The notes under the pieces are model-generated. The model was not told the origin of the DNA and ran no database searches. It worked only from the letters and a program-made list of their open reading frames with translations. A stretch of DNA of 64,000 nt, taken from JAGQVA01 sp041391725. Its GTDB lineage: Bacteria; Bacteroidota; Bacteroidia; J057. The position numbers were made by a program, and so were the translations under genes. This document shows, piece by piece, positions 17,270 to 25,224 of this stretch. Every line of letters starts with the position of its first letter. The stretch's first letter is position 1. The stretch is taken from NCBI GenBank assembly GCA_041391725.1, contig JAWKNL010000001.1, positions 620,001-684,000 on the forward strand, in the 5' to 3' direction.

Positions 17270-18205
17270 ATGGCGAAAACCAAAACAACAGCCAACGGCA
17301 CTGCAAGTTCTTCACCTACCGAAGAAAACAACCACACCGAACCGAAGGTTCGCCTCGATGTGCAAAAGACCTACAAACTGTACATCGGAGGTAAATTTCC
17401 CCGTACGGAGTCGGGGCGGTTTTACAAGGCCGAAAGCCCTGAGGGAAAACTCATCGCCAACCTTTGCCAGGCATCGCGAAAAGACTTTCGCGACGCAGTA
17501 GTAGCTGCCCGCAACGCGCAGCCGGGCTGGGAAGGACGTTCGGCCTACAACCGCGGGCAAATCCTTTACCGGATGGCAGAAATGCTGGAAGGCCGTAAAC
17601 CGCAATTTGTAGCAGAGCTGAAAGCTTTGGGCCAAACCGATGCAGATGCCACGCGGGAAGTAGAACATGCCATTGACCGGCTGGTGTATTACGCCGGGTG
17701 GAGCGATAAATATTCGCAGGTATTCAGCGCCGTAAACCCGGTGGATTCTTCTCACTTCAACTTTTCGGCACCTGAACCTATGGGCGTGATTTCTGTGTTT
17801 GCGCCGGAGAAACCCGGGCTTTTGGGTTTGATTTCGTCCATCATTCCTGCAGTTGCCGGAGGCAATACCGTGGTTGTGCTTGCATCAAATGCGGCGCCTA
17901 CAGCGGCGATTTCATTTGCAGAAGTGCTTCAGACCTCCGACCTGCCCGGCGGGGTGATCAATATCCTGACAGGATTCCGGAAAGAGCTGCTATCTCATTT
18001 TTCAAGCCATAAGGATGTAAATGCAATGATTTATTGTGGTACTGATCCGGCGGAGATCGCCGGCATCCGTGAGCGCGCAGCAGAAAATCTTAAGCGGGTG
18101 ATTGTGTGGGGGCGGGAGGAATGGTATTCACCCGAATCCCAGGGACCTTATTTTATTATGGACACTCAGGAAATTAAAACCACATGGCACCCTGTCGGGC
18201 AGTGA
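17270..18205 (+). CDS. Truncated, non-catalytic aldehyde dehydrogenase-like protein
   Basis: 311 residues resembling only the N-terminal (cofactor-fold) half of an ALDH: KLYIGGKFPRTESGRFY near 38, a YYAGWSDKY stretch, and PAVAGGNTVVV at about 200. The region carrying the catalytic Cys and Glu is absent. The last 70 residues replace it with sequence unlike active ALDHs. It starts 1 bp after the catalytic ALDH gene. I infer that it corresponds to the second domain of ALDH16, here as a separate polypeptide, and that it forms a complex with the catalytic protein. Confidence 0.8.
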   Translation: MAKTKTTANGTASSSPTEENNHTEPKVRLDVQKTYKLYIGGKFPRTESGRFYKAESPEGKLIANLCQASRKDFRDAVVAARNAQPGWEGRSAYNRGQILYRMAEMLEGRKPQFVAELKALGQTDADATREVEHAIDRLVYYAGWSDKYSQVFSAVNPVDSSHFNFSAPEPMGVISVFAPEKPGLLGLISSIIPAVAGGNTVVVLASNAAPTAAISFAEVLQTSDLPGGVINILTGFRKELLSHFSSHKDVNAMIYCGTDPAEIAGIRERAAENLKRVIVWGREEWYSPESQGPYFIMDTQEIKTTWHPVGQ

Positions 18206-18220
18206 CGGGATAAGTATTCT

Positions 18221-18544
18221 TTATAAGGAAACCACGGTCGGGCCCGAAGGAAGGTTTGTTTTTAGTAGATCCTTGACTATTGGAATTAAAGGTTTTAAAT
18301 CCGGATAAGTTATGAACCGCGTATTTAAAACAATTACAGGGATGGTGTATGTTTTAAAGTTTTGCTGGTGGGGAATATTTTTATCTCCTGTCAAAAGTGC
18401 CTGAAAATTGTTTTCAATCAAAAGTGATAGCAATTCGCCATTTTCTTTTCCGCTCCAACCCATTTCTGCTGCAGTAAAAACAGTATGTTCCTCTAAATCC
18501 CGCTTTAATTGCCGAGGTAAATTCTCATCAAGCAGCAGTTTCAT
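18221..18544 (-). CDS. DUF5615 PIN-like toxin
   Basis: A 107-residue protein with MKLLLDENLPRQL at the N-terminus (the conserved Asp-Glu-Asn of the Mut7-C/DUF5615 PIN-like fold) and ALLTGDKNIPHQQN in the middle (second acidic site). Proteins of this family are putative RNases of type II toxin-antitoxin pairs. Its start overlaps the 3' end of a DUF433 gene by 17 bp, the standard antitoxin-toxin order. Confidence 0.85.
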   Translation of the reverse strand: MKLLLDENLPRQLKRDLEEHTVFTAAEMGWSGKENGELLSLLIENNFQALLTGDKNIPHQQNFKTYTIPVIVLNTRFITYPDLKPLIPIVKDLLKTNLPSGPTVVSL

Positions 18545-18788
18545 ATATTTTCTTAAGGTTTTGAGAAGAGAGAATCTTCCCTGCGATTTCTAAAACGGCT
18601 ATTGCCTGCTCACGGGAAACAGTGGGAAAATCTTCCAGAAAATCTACCAGAGAAATCCCTCTTTCCAGATGATCAAATAGTGTTTCAACAGGAACCCTGG
18701 TTCCCCTGAATACCGGAGTGCCACTCAAAATATTGGGGCTGATATTAATATATTTTTCTGGCTGCATCTTTTTTCTTCTAAGATACAA
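18528..18788 (-). CDS. DUF433 antitoxin
   Basis: Up to 86 residues; the start at the second methionine (MQPEKYINISPNI, 18767) is more likely. The signature PVFRGTRVPVETLFDHLERG and the ending with a helical bundle identify the DUF433 winged-helix antitoxin family. It is likely to bind and neutralise the DUF5615 protein encoded immediately downstream (17 bp overlap) and to repress its own promoter (known for related pairs, inferred here). Confidence 0.85.
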   Translation of the reverse strand: MYLRRKKMQPEKYINISPNILSGTPVFRGTRVPVETLFDHLERGISLVDFLEDFPTVSREQAIAVLEIAGKILSSQNLKKIYETAA

Positions 18789-18827
18789 ATTTCCGCTTAA
18801 AAAGTTTTCCTCTTACTCATTCCCTTC

Positions 18828-20237
18828 CTACATCGTCTTCAGATACTCAATCAGGGCTTTCCGCTCCTGAGGAGAAAGGTGATCGCCAAAATTGTGTCCG
18901 TCTTTCCCATAACCGGGAAGCGTTGCATTGTATGTCCAGTCCGCTTTCGCATGGGTTTCAACCGTATATTTCCACCCCACCTTTTCATAATCGTAATCAC
19001 TCCTGCCTGTGCGGCGCCAGAAGACCGGCCGGTCGGGGCTGTAGAGTAACGCATCGAGGGTAGGAACCGAACCATTGTGCAGATACGGCGCAGTGGCCCA
19101 TATCCCATCGAGCGGCGGGGCAATATAACCCAACGAAGGCTCCAGCCTCGACTCAGGCGAAGAAAGTGCAAACCAACTCTGGTTGTACCATTTGGCTAGT
19201 CCCGACTGCTCCGAAAAATACCATGCATAGTAGGGGTCTGTCTTTACCTCAGAAAGCGAAACCAGCAGGTTGGGGTATTCTTCATTTTCGCCATAAGTAC
19301 CGTGGCATTTTTTGCAGGTAAGGGTGTAAACGGTTTTTCCTCTGCGGGCGAGGTTTTCGTCTATTTCGCCGGGAAATGGCGGTGCCTCCAGCGAGTTCAG
19401 CCAGGAGATCACGTCGCGAAAATGAGTATTCACTTCACGGGCAGCGGTACTGTCCGCTATTCCCAGCACCGAAGCCTGCATGAGTAGTTTGGTAAAATCG
19501 CCGCGCCCCATTGCGTTGTAATAGAGCGCATTTTTCTTTTTCACATTCCAGAGTGGCGGCACATCCGAACCAATATCAAAGCCATTGAGGCGAAAAGCGG
19601 GTTTTTCCCGGTATGAAAGATCATCCGGATTGCGGTAGGCGACACAGGCCTCTTCAAGCCGGAAAGCCGCATTTACGCCCTGAATTTCTGTGATGATATG
19701 TGGAGCCAGCGCCTTTTGAAAATGCCCCAGATTTTCGTAAGCTTTTCTTTCCGGTGAGTCTTTTTTGTAGGTTAAGGCTACTTTCAGATTGAGGAGTTTG
19801 ACCTTAAATTTCTGATTGGCGGTGAAATCAGACCAGCTCTGTCCGAGGCGGAGGTCAAGTTTTCCGTTGAAATAGGTTGCGTGGCAGGTAAAACAATTTC
19901 CGCTCACTACTTTTACCCCATTAGAAGCCGTAAACACATTGCTCGAATAAGGTACATGCAGATTGTCGCCTTCCCGGCCCAGGAGTGTATCTGTATATTC
20001 GCCAAACAACTCCTGATACAAATCCCAGGGAATTCCGCTGCCGATATAATCGCCATAAATCAGGTATTCAAGCCCTTTTTCCGGGTTGCCGGCGGCAGAT
20101 TGCGGTGAGGCGGGGATGTATTGAGGTTCAATATGCGTATCGGCTGGGGGTAAAGAGATATTCAGCCAGGAATGGCAGGCGCCCAGGAAAATCAGGCTTC
20201 CCAGACAGGCCGTAATCCAGAGTTTTTTTGTTTTCAT
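18828..20237 (-). CDS. Di-haem c-type cytochrome lipoprotein, peroxidase/RoxA-like fold
   Basis: 469 residues with a lipoprotein signal (GSLIFLGAC, lipobox Cys21). Two c-type haem sites are present: CFTCH at about residue 115 and CKKCH at about 310. The conserved stretch PPLDGIWATAPYLHNGSVPT (about 375) is shared with RoxA/RoxB and related di-haem cytochrome c peroxidase-like proteins, where it lies near a haem pocket. It should be a periplasm-facing electron-transfer protein or oxidase. The substrate is unknown, and neighbours give no hint. Alternatives are a peroxidase or a dioxygenase-like enzyme. Confidence 0.8.
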   Translation of the reverse strand: MKTKKLWITACLGSLIFLGACHSWLNISLPPADTHIEPQYIPASPQSAAGNPEKGLEYLIYGDYIGSGIPWDLYQELFGEYTDTLLGREGDNLHVPYSSNVFTASNGVKVVSGNCFTCHATYFNGKLDLRLGQSWSDFTANQKFKVKLLNLKVALTYKKDSPERKAYENLGHFQKALAPHIITEIQGVNAAFRLEEACVAYRNPDDLSYREKPAFRLNGFDIGSDVPPLWNVKKKNALYYNAMGRGDFTKLLMQASVLGIADSTAAREVNTHFRDVISWLNSLEAPPFPGEIDENLARRGKTVYTLTCKKCHGTYGENEEYPNLLVSLSEVKTDPYYAWYFSEQSGLAKWYNQSWFALSSPESRLEPSLGYIAPPLDGIWATAPYLHNGSVPTLDALLYSPDRPVFWRRTGRSDYDYEKVGWKYTVETHAKADWTYNATLPGYGKDGHNFGDHLSPQERKALIEYLKTM

Positions 20238-20271
20238 TTGCGACTTATATTCAGGACTGTAAATTTAATAT

Positions 20272-21030
20272 ATGGATCACATGTTTGCAGGAAAAACGAT
20301 CGTTATTACCGGTGCTGCCTCCGGAATTGGCAGGGCGACAGCTTTATTATTTGCGCAGAGAGGCGGGAAAGTGGTGGTTTCAGATGTAAATACTGCCGGA
20401 GGAGAAGAGACTGTGAACAAAATTAAAGCCGCAGGCGGTGAGGCTGTTTTTTTTGAGGCAAATGTCGGTATTGCCGGAGAAGTAAATCAACTCATGGATT
20501 TTGCGGTTTCGCACTATGGAAGTCTGGACATAGGAATCAACAATGCCGGTATTGGTGGCCCCAGAATGCGTCTTGGCGATATTTCGGCCGAAGCCTTTGA
20601 TGAGATAATCAGCATCAACCTCCACGGGGTATTTTATTGTATGAAATCGGAGATACAGCATATGCTCAAAGGTAAAGGCGGGGTTATTGTGAATGTATCT
20701 TCCGTGGCAGGTATGCGGGCTTTGCCCCTTAGCGCAGCTTACAGCGCCAGCAAACATGCAGTACTGGGCCTTACCCGTACAGCAGCGGTGGAGTATTCGC
20801 GCAAAAATATACGGATCAACGCAGTGTGTCCGGTTTTTACGCGGTCAGCCATGGTGGACAAAATGTTTGAACTGGATCCCCGCCTGGAGGAAAGACTGGT
20901 GCAGGCTATTCCATTGGGGAGGTATGGGGAACCGGAAGATATTGCCGGTTCTATTGCCTGGCTTTGCTCGCCTGAGGCTGCCTTTGTTACCGGACTGTGT
21001 CTTCCGATAGATGGGGGGATGACGGCGTAA
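20272..21030 (+). CDS. Short-chain dehydrogenase/reductase
   Basis: A 252-residue classical SDR. The Rossmann glycine motif is TGAASGIG (14-21), the NNAG motif is at about 89, the catalytic Ser is in VSSVAG (about 143), YSASKHA is the Tyr-X3-Lys pair, and the C-terminal end DGGMTA is typical of the FabG-like branch. Asp in VVSDVNT (about 38) after the second beta strand favours NAD over NADP. It is divergent from the cytochrome gene with 34 bp between starts. Substrate not predictable; FabG itself is less likely as no fatty-acid genes are near. Confidence 0.88.
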   Translation: MDHMFAGKTIVITGAASGIGRATALLFAQRGGKVVVSDVNTAGGEETVNKIKAAGGEAVFFEANVGIAGEVNQLMDFAVSHYGSLDIGINNAGIGGPRMRLGDISAEAFDEIISINLHGVFYCMKSEIQHMLKGKGGVIVNVSSVAGMRALPLSAAYSASKHAVLGLTRTAAVEYSRKNIRINAVCPVFTRSAMVDKMFELDPRLEERLVQAIPLGRYGEPEDIAGSIAWLCSPEAAFVTGLCLPIDGGMTA

Positions 21031-21187
21031 CGAGTTCGGATTTCATTTCGGGTTTGGCAGCTTCCTGCTTTTGGTGTTCGCGAAATTTCCCGGCCATTAG
21101 GATAACAATCACGATTCCTCCGACCAGAATGCCCAATGCGAGATATTCTACCAGCCTTCTGAATAATTTAACCATCTTTCTTTCCAT
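20987..21187 (-). CDS. Small single-span membrane protein
   Basis: 66 residues (62 from the second Met). It has a basic N-terminus (KLFRRLVEY), one membrane helix (LALGILVGGIVIVILMAG) and a charged C-terminal tail. Its 3' end overlaps the 3' end of the SDR gene by 44 bp on the opposite strand. I do not recognise a family. The composition is clearly membrane-protein-like, which supports it over a chance frame. Confidence 0.5.
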   Translation of the reverse strand: MERKMVKLFRRLVEYLALGILVGGIVIVILMAGKFREHQKQEAAKPEMKSELVTPSSPHLSEDTVR

Positions 21188-21241
21188 TTATGCTTGGGCA
21201 AAAATACATATCTGCCCCGACTACTGAAAATGACAAAAAGC

Positions 21242-21281
21242 ATTTATAAAAAATAAAAGGCTCCCCGCAATGGAGAGCCTT
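21242..21281 (-). terminator. Rho-independent terminator of the S46 peptidase gene
   Basis: On the minus strand AAGGCTCTCC and GGGGAGCCTT form a stem with a short ATTGC loop, followed by TTATTTTTTATAA. It lies 22 bp after the peptidase stop codon. Confidence 0.7.
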
Positions 21282-21302
21282 CCTATTGATGAGGTCTGAT
21301 CG

Positions 21303-23546
21303 TTATTCCACGATCGTCATTTCTTTGAGCAGGTGGCCTGCACCAGCATATTTATCGATGATAAACAGAATATACCGCGCATCCACACAAATCGTACGGT
21401 TGAGATTGGGGAAAACATGAATATCGCCAGACATGGCTTCCCAGTTTCCGTCAAAAGCAGCTCCGATCAGGTGACCTTTGCTATTGATCACAGGAGAACC
21501 GGAGTTTCCACCGGTAATGTCATTGGTGGTGATAAAACACAATGGCATAACTCCATCTACACCATATCTTCCGTAATCTTTATTTTTCCACAAATCTTTG
21601 AGTTTTGCAGGTACAATAAACTCTTCATTGGTGGGGTCTTCTTTTTCCATCACACCGTCAAGTGTGGTGTAATAGTGATAAGATACGCCGTCGCGGGGAT
21701 CATAAGCCCTGACTTTTCCATACGTAAGGCGCATGGTCGAATTGGCGTCAGGATAAAACTTTTTATCGGAATGCATTTCACGCAGCCCTTCCACATAAGT
21801 TTTGCGCAGCCCTTCAATCTGGTAATTGAAAGTAGCATGAGCCAGCCCTACACGTTGGCGGTAAAAATCAATTATACCGGAGATATAGCGGAATAACGGA
21901 TCATTTTTAATCGCATCAGCGGTGGGGTTTTGGAGGAAAGCGTCAAGGCGGGCTTCATCCGTAACGAGCGAAGTCTGATACGCCTGATCTGTCCATGCTT
22001 TAATCCGCTCATTTATATCGATAGGCATAACGGGCTGAACCACTTCCGGCTCGTCTTTTTTCTTTTTCTTTTTCTTCTTTTTGCCCGACTCATCCTCATT
22101 TGTCGTTGCGGGAGGATTCAGGATTTCATCAAATACTTTAGGACGAATCTGCGGGTTAACATTGTTGTAGAAACTGGCAAAAGAAGCGGCAAAAATATCT
22201 CTGTCAGCATTGTAAAAGAAGGTTTTAAAATACTCCCCTTTTGCCTCTTTAAGCTCGTCCACGGCACCGGCTACTGCATCGGCATCACCTGACTGTAGCG
22301 CCTGCAAAAGCCCTGAAAGCTCAAAGTAAGAGAATACAGAAGCAGCCGGGGCAAGCGAACTGTAATACAAATAGTTCATAAAATGGTCAGCCGGCTTGTA
22401 GAGGCTGTGAAGTTCTTCTATATCTTTCAGTACAGAGCCGTATTTGGCCTGGCGTGCAGTGTCACTGTCTGCCCATTCCTGGAAAGCCATTTCTGCTGTT
22501 TTCTTCTGGCCGGCCACATCATAGCGGTTCATCATGGTAGTCTGACCGATATAATATTTATAGGTATTCATCAGACTTGCATAATCGGAAGCCATGGCAA
22601 TGCGGGTTTTATCGTCCTGATCCATATAGGACTTCATAATCTGTGCCTTCTGGCCCATGAGTTCGATTTTGTCGAGGTTGGACTGTTCCAGCGCAAGCTG
22701 AATAGCCGCAGCGGTGAGGTAACGGGTAGTACTTCCGGGATATCCCATCACCATGGCATAGTCTTCTTCTCCTACACCCTGAAGTGAGATAGGCAGATAA
22801 TGCCGGGGGTTGTAGGGTTTGTTGTCGGGCGAATAGTCGGCGGGTTTGTTGTCGGGCCCTGCATACACTCTCAGCATAGAAAAGTCACCGGTGTGGCGGG
22901 GCCATACCCAGTTGTCGGTATCATAACCAAATTTTCCGATGGAGCTGGGTGGTGCGCCTACGAGTCGCACGTCGCGATAAACTTCATACACAAAGAGATA
23001 GTACTCTGTGCCATGAAACATTTCTTCCACCTCGGCGGTGTAGTTGGTGCCTTCGGTAGCTTTGGCGACGATTTCACCGATGACCTGCTCGACATCTTCG
23101 CCAGCGGCGAGCACCTGGGCAGAAACATCTTCGGAGTGAATAAGAAAAGCAGCGGTTGAACCGGGGATCGGAAGTTCTTCGCCACGTGACATGGCCCAGA
23201 ATCCATTGGTCAGGAGGTCATTGTCTTCACTGCTGAGCGATGCGATGGCATCGTAGGCACAATGGTGGTTGGTGAGCATAAGTCCTTCGGGGGAAATCAT
23301 CTCGGAGGTACACTGCCCGCCGTTGAGTTTTACAATGGCATCTTCAAGGCTGGCTTCGCTTTCATTGTATATTTTTTCAGCAGGAAGCTCCACGCCTTTC
23401 TTCACCATGTCATCATAGTTGAGTTCTTTTACCTTCAGCGGCAACCACATTCCCTCAGAAGATTCCATTTGGGTACTCTGAGCCACTCCCATATTCAGGG
23501 AAAGTGCGCCGAGGAAAAACAGCCACACAAAAAATTTCTTAGTCAT
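21303..23546 (-). CDS. S46-family dipeptidyl peptidase, DPP7-type
   Basis: A 747-residue secreted serine exopeptidase with a signal peptide (MTKKFFVWLFFLGALSLNMG, cut after AQ). It removes dipeptides from peptide N-termini in the periplasm. The catalytic His is in TNHHCAYD (about 93) and the nucleophile Ser in GGNSGSPV (about 692). The specificity position after AFD is Gly (AFDGNWEAMSGDI), as in DPP7, which prefers hydrophobic P1 residues; DPP11 has Arg there. An unusual insert near residue 490 contains nine consecutive lysines flanked by acidic residues. It is monocistronic. Confidence 0.93.
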   Translation of the reverse strand: MTKKFFVWLFFLGALSLNMGVAQSTQMESSEGMWLPLKVKELNYDDMVKKGVELPAEKIYNESEASLEDAIVKLNGGQCTSEMISPEGLMLTNHHCAYDAIASLSSEDNDLLTNGFWAMSRGEELPIPGSTAAFLIHSEDVSAQVLAAGEDVEQVIGEIVAKATEGTNYTAEVEEMFHGTEYYLFVYEVYRDVRLVGAPPSSIGKFGYDTDNWVWPRHTGDFSMLRVYAGPDNKPADYSPDNKPYNPRHYLPISLQGVGEEDYAMVMGYPGSTTRYLTAAAIQLALEQSNLDKIELMGQKAQIMKSYMDQDDKTRIAMASDYASLMNTYKYYIGQTTMMNRYDVAGQKKTAEMAFQEWADSDTARQAKYGSVLKDIEELHSLYKPADHFMNYLYYSSLAPAASVFSYFELSGLLQALQSGDADAVAGAVDELKEAKGEYFKTFFYNADRDIFAASFASFYNNVNPQIRPKVFDEILNPPATTNEDESGKKKKKKKKKDEPEVVQPVMPIDINERIKAWTDQAYQTSLVTDEARLDAFLQNPTADAIKNDPLFRYISGIIDFYRQRVGLAHATFNYQIEGLRKTYVEGLREMHSDKKFYPDANSTMRLTYGKVRAYDPRDGVSYHYYTTLDGVMEKEDPTNEEFIVPAKLKDLWKNKDYGRYGVDGVMPLCFITTNDITGGNSGSPVINSKGHLIGAAFDGNWEAMSGDIHVFPNLNRTICVDARYILFIIDKYAGAGHLLKEMTIVE

Positions 23547-23698
23547 AAATAAAAAAATTAAGTCCTGATTTCTGCTAAAGTCTTCAAGTTAAGCCTGCAA
23601 GTTAAGAAAGTTTTATGAATCCAATTCAGACGCTATTTAAAACGCCTGCGTGTTATAATAGTAGCCTAAATTGCTAAATTATTACAATTCCCAACGGT

Positions 23699-24196
23699 TT
23701 ATCCCTCCCGGGTTTCGAGCCACTTGCGCATTTGCTCCGGGCTCAGGCGGCAGTTGATCCATTCGGGGTCGAGGTATGCCCCGATTTTTTCATACATTCT
23801 GATGGCAGGGGTATTCCAGTCAAGCACCTGCCAGCTCATTACCCGCGCATTTTCTTCGAGTGCAAAGGCTACCAGCCGGTCAAACAACATTTGGCCTATG
23901 CCTTTTCGCCGCCAGTTTTCGGTGACCACCAGATCGTCGAGATATAGCTTTTTCCCTTTCCAGGTCGAATAACCCCAAAAAAACAGCGCGATTCCCACAA
24001 TGCCTTCTGAAGTGTGTTCTGCCACAAAAAAATCAAACAGCGGACGAGCCCCGCTGCTGTCGATGGCATATTGTTCGGCCGTAGTTTCGACCTCATGGGG
24101 CGCTTTTTCGTATTCTGCCAGTTCGCATACCAGTTGATGTACCGCAGGATTATCTTCGGGCTGCCCTTTTCTGATGATAATATTTTCGATTGTCAT
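23699..24196 (-). CDS. GNAT N-acetyltransferase, spermidine/spermine acetyltransferase-like
   Basis: About 165 residues from the start at 24196 (MTIENIIIRKGQPEDN), chosen because it overlaps the cutA stop by 4 bp; a longer frame begins at 24223. The acetyl-CoA site is ENWRRKGIGQMLFD, and WNTPAIRMYEKIGA is the motif B region. The LYLDDLVV stretch and overall length match the eukaryotic-like SSAT subgroup that acetylates polyamines or other small amines. It is translationally coupled to cutA. Confidence 0.85.
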   Translation of the reverse strand: MTIENIIIRKGQPEDNPAVHQLVCELAEYEKAPHEVETTAEQYAIDSSGARPLFDFFVAEHTSEGIVGIALFFWGYSTWKGKKLYLDDLVVTENWRRKGIGQMLFDRLVAFALEENARVMSWQVLDWNTPAIRMYEKIGAYLDPEWINCRLSPEQMRKWLETREG

Positions 24197-24513
24197 TGGT
24201 TTTTTACCTCCTCTCTGATCCACCGGATATACGCTTCATTTCCGGCAATAATGGGCAAAACCACCACACAGGGCACCTCGTAACTGTGCATGTCGATAAC
24301 CTGAGCAGTAAGTTTTTCGACGAGGTCGCTCACCGTCTTGGCGATGAGGATCACTTCGCGGTCTTCGGCCACCTGACCTTTCCATTGATAGAATGATAGT
24401 ACCGGCGGGAGCACATTGGCACAGGCCGCAAGCCTTTGTTCGACCAGTGATTTGCCTATGGTTGCCGCTTCTGCCTCATCTCTGCAGGTGATATAAATAA
24501 AGCGTGGTTCCAT
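24193..24513 (-). CDS. cutA: Divalent-cation tolerance protein CutA
   Basis: A 106-residue CutA1 family protein. Landmarks are EQRLAACANV, the SFYQWKGQV hairpin and DREVILIAKT, with the closing YEVPCVVVLPI...NEAYIRWI. The family forms very stable trimers resembling PII proteins and has been linked to copper tolerance, but the molecular role is not settled. It is the first gene of a two-gene unit with the acetyltransferase, divergent from pdxH. Confidence 0.93.
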   Translation of the reverse strand: MEPRFIYITCRDEAEAATIGKSLVEQRLAACANVLPPVLSFYQWKGQVAEDREVILIAKTVSDLVEKLTAQVIDMHSYEVPCVVVLPIIAGNEAYIRWIREEVKNQ

Positions 24514-24564
24514 GGGGGAAAATTACGATAATTTGCCGTAAATTGAAGGGTCAAACCATAAGGT

Positions 24565-25215
24565 ATGTCTTTAGGAAAAGAAGTTCGCAATTTCAGAGAA
24601 TCCTACAATCTCTATACGCTGGACGAATCGGAAGTTTCAGCCAGTCCGTTTATACAGTTTGAAAACTGGTTTGCCCAGGCAGTTGAATCTGGTGTAAAAG
24701 AGCCCAATGCCATGAGTCTTGCCACCGCGTTTGAAGGGCGGCCTTCGGTGCGGGTAGTGCTTCTCAAGGGTTTTGATGAGCGGGGATTTGTGTTCTTCAC
24801 CAACTATGAAAGCCGGAAAGCACAGGATATAATAAAAAATCCCCATGCGGCAGTAGTTTTTTTCTGGGGAGACCTTCACCGGCAGATTCATATTGAAGGA
24901 GTAGTGGAAAAGGTCTCTGCTACGGAATCAGATGAATATTACGCTTCCCGTGACCGGGGCAGCCGCATCGGCGCCTGGGCATCAGCGCAAAGCCAAATTT
25001 TGCCTGACAGGGAAACACTGGAAACAAAAGTAGCTGAGGCTGAAGCGAGATTTGAAGGTCTGGAAGATATTCCCCGTCCTGAGAACTGGGGCGGATTCAG
25101 GATAAAACCTGTGTATATGGAATTCTGGCAGGGAAGAGTCAGTCGCCTTCACGACCGCATTGCTTACATTCTGCAGGAAGGCGAAACCTGGAAAATCGTG
25201 CGTAAATCGCCGTGA
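24565..25215 (+). CDS. pdxH: Pyridoxamine 5'-phosphate oxidase
   Basis: A 216-residue FMN enzyme that oxidises pyridoxine- or pyridoxamine-5'-phosphate to pyridoxal-5'-phosphate in the cytoplasm. Landmarks are NAMSLATAF, RVVLLKGFDERGFVFFTNYESRK as the FMN/phosphate region (about 75-95), and AQSQILPDRE. The C-terminal signature is EFWQGRVSRLHDRI. Length is normal for the family. It is a single gene with 51 bp to divergent cutA; the downstream flippase gene is convergent. Confidence 0.95.
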   Translation: MSLGKEVRNFRESYNLYTLDESEVSASPFIQFENWFAQAVESGVKEPNAMSLATAFEGRPSVRVVLLKGFDERGFVFFTNYESRKAQDIIKNPHAAVVFFWGDLHRQIHIEGVVEKVSATESDEYYASRDRGSRIGAWASAQSQILPDRETLETKVAEAEARFEGLEDIPRPENWGGFRIKPVYMEFWQGRVSRLHDRIAYILQEGETWKIVRKSP

Positions 25216-25224
25216 AGTATGTAG

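Noticed and set aside
22063..22083. Poly-lysine run as a sign of frameshift in the S46 gene
   Set aside because: The frame and family motifs are intact on both sides, so the run is a genuine insert.
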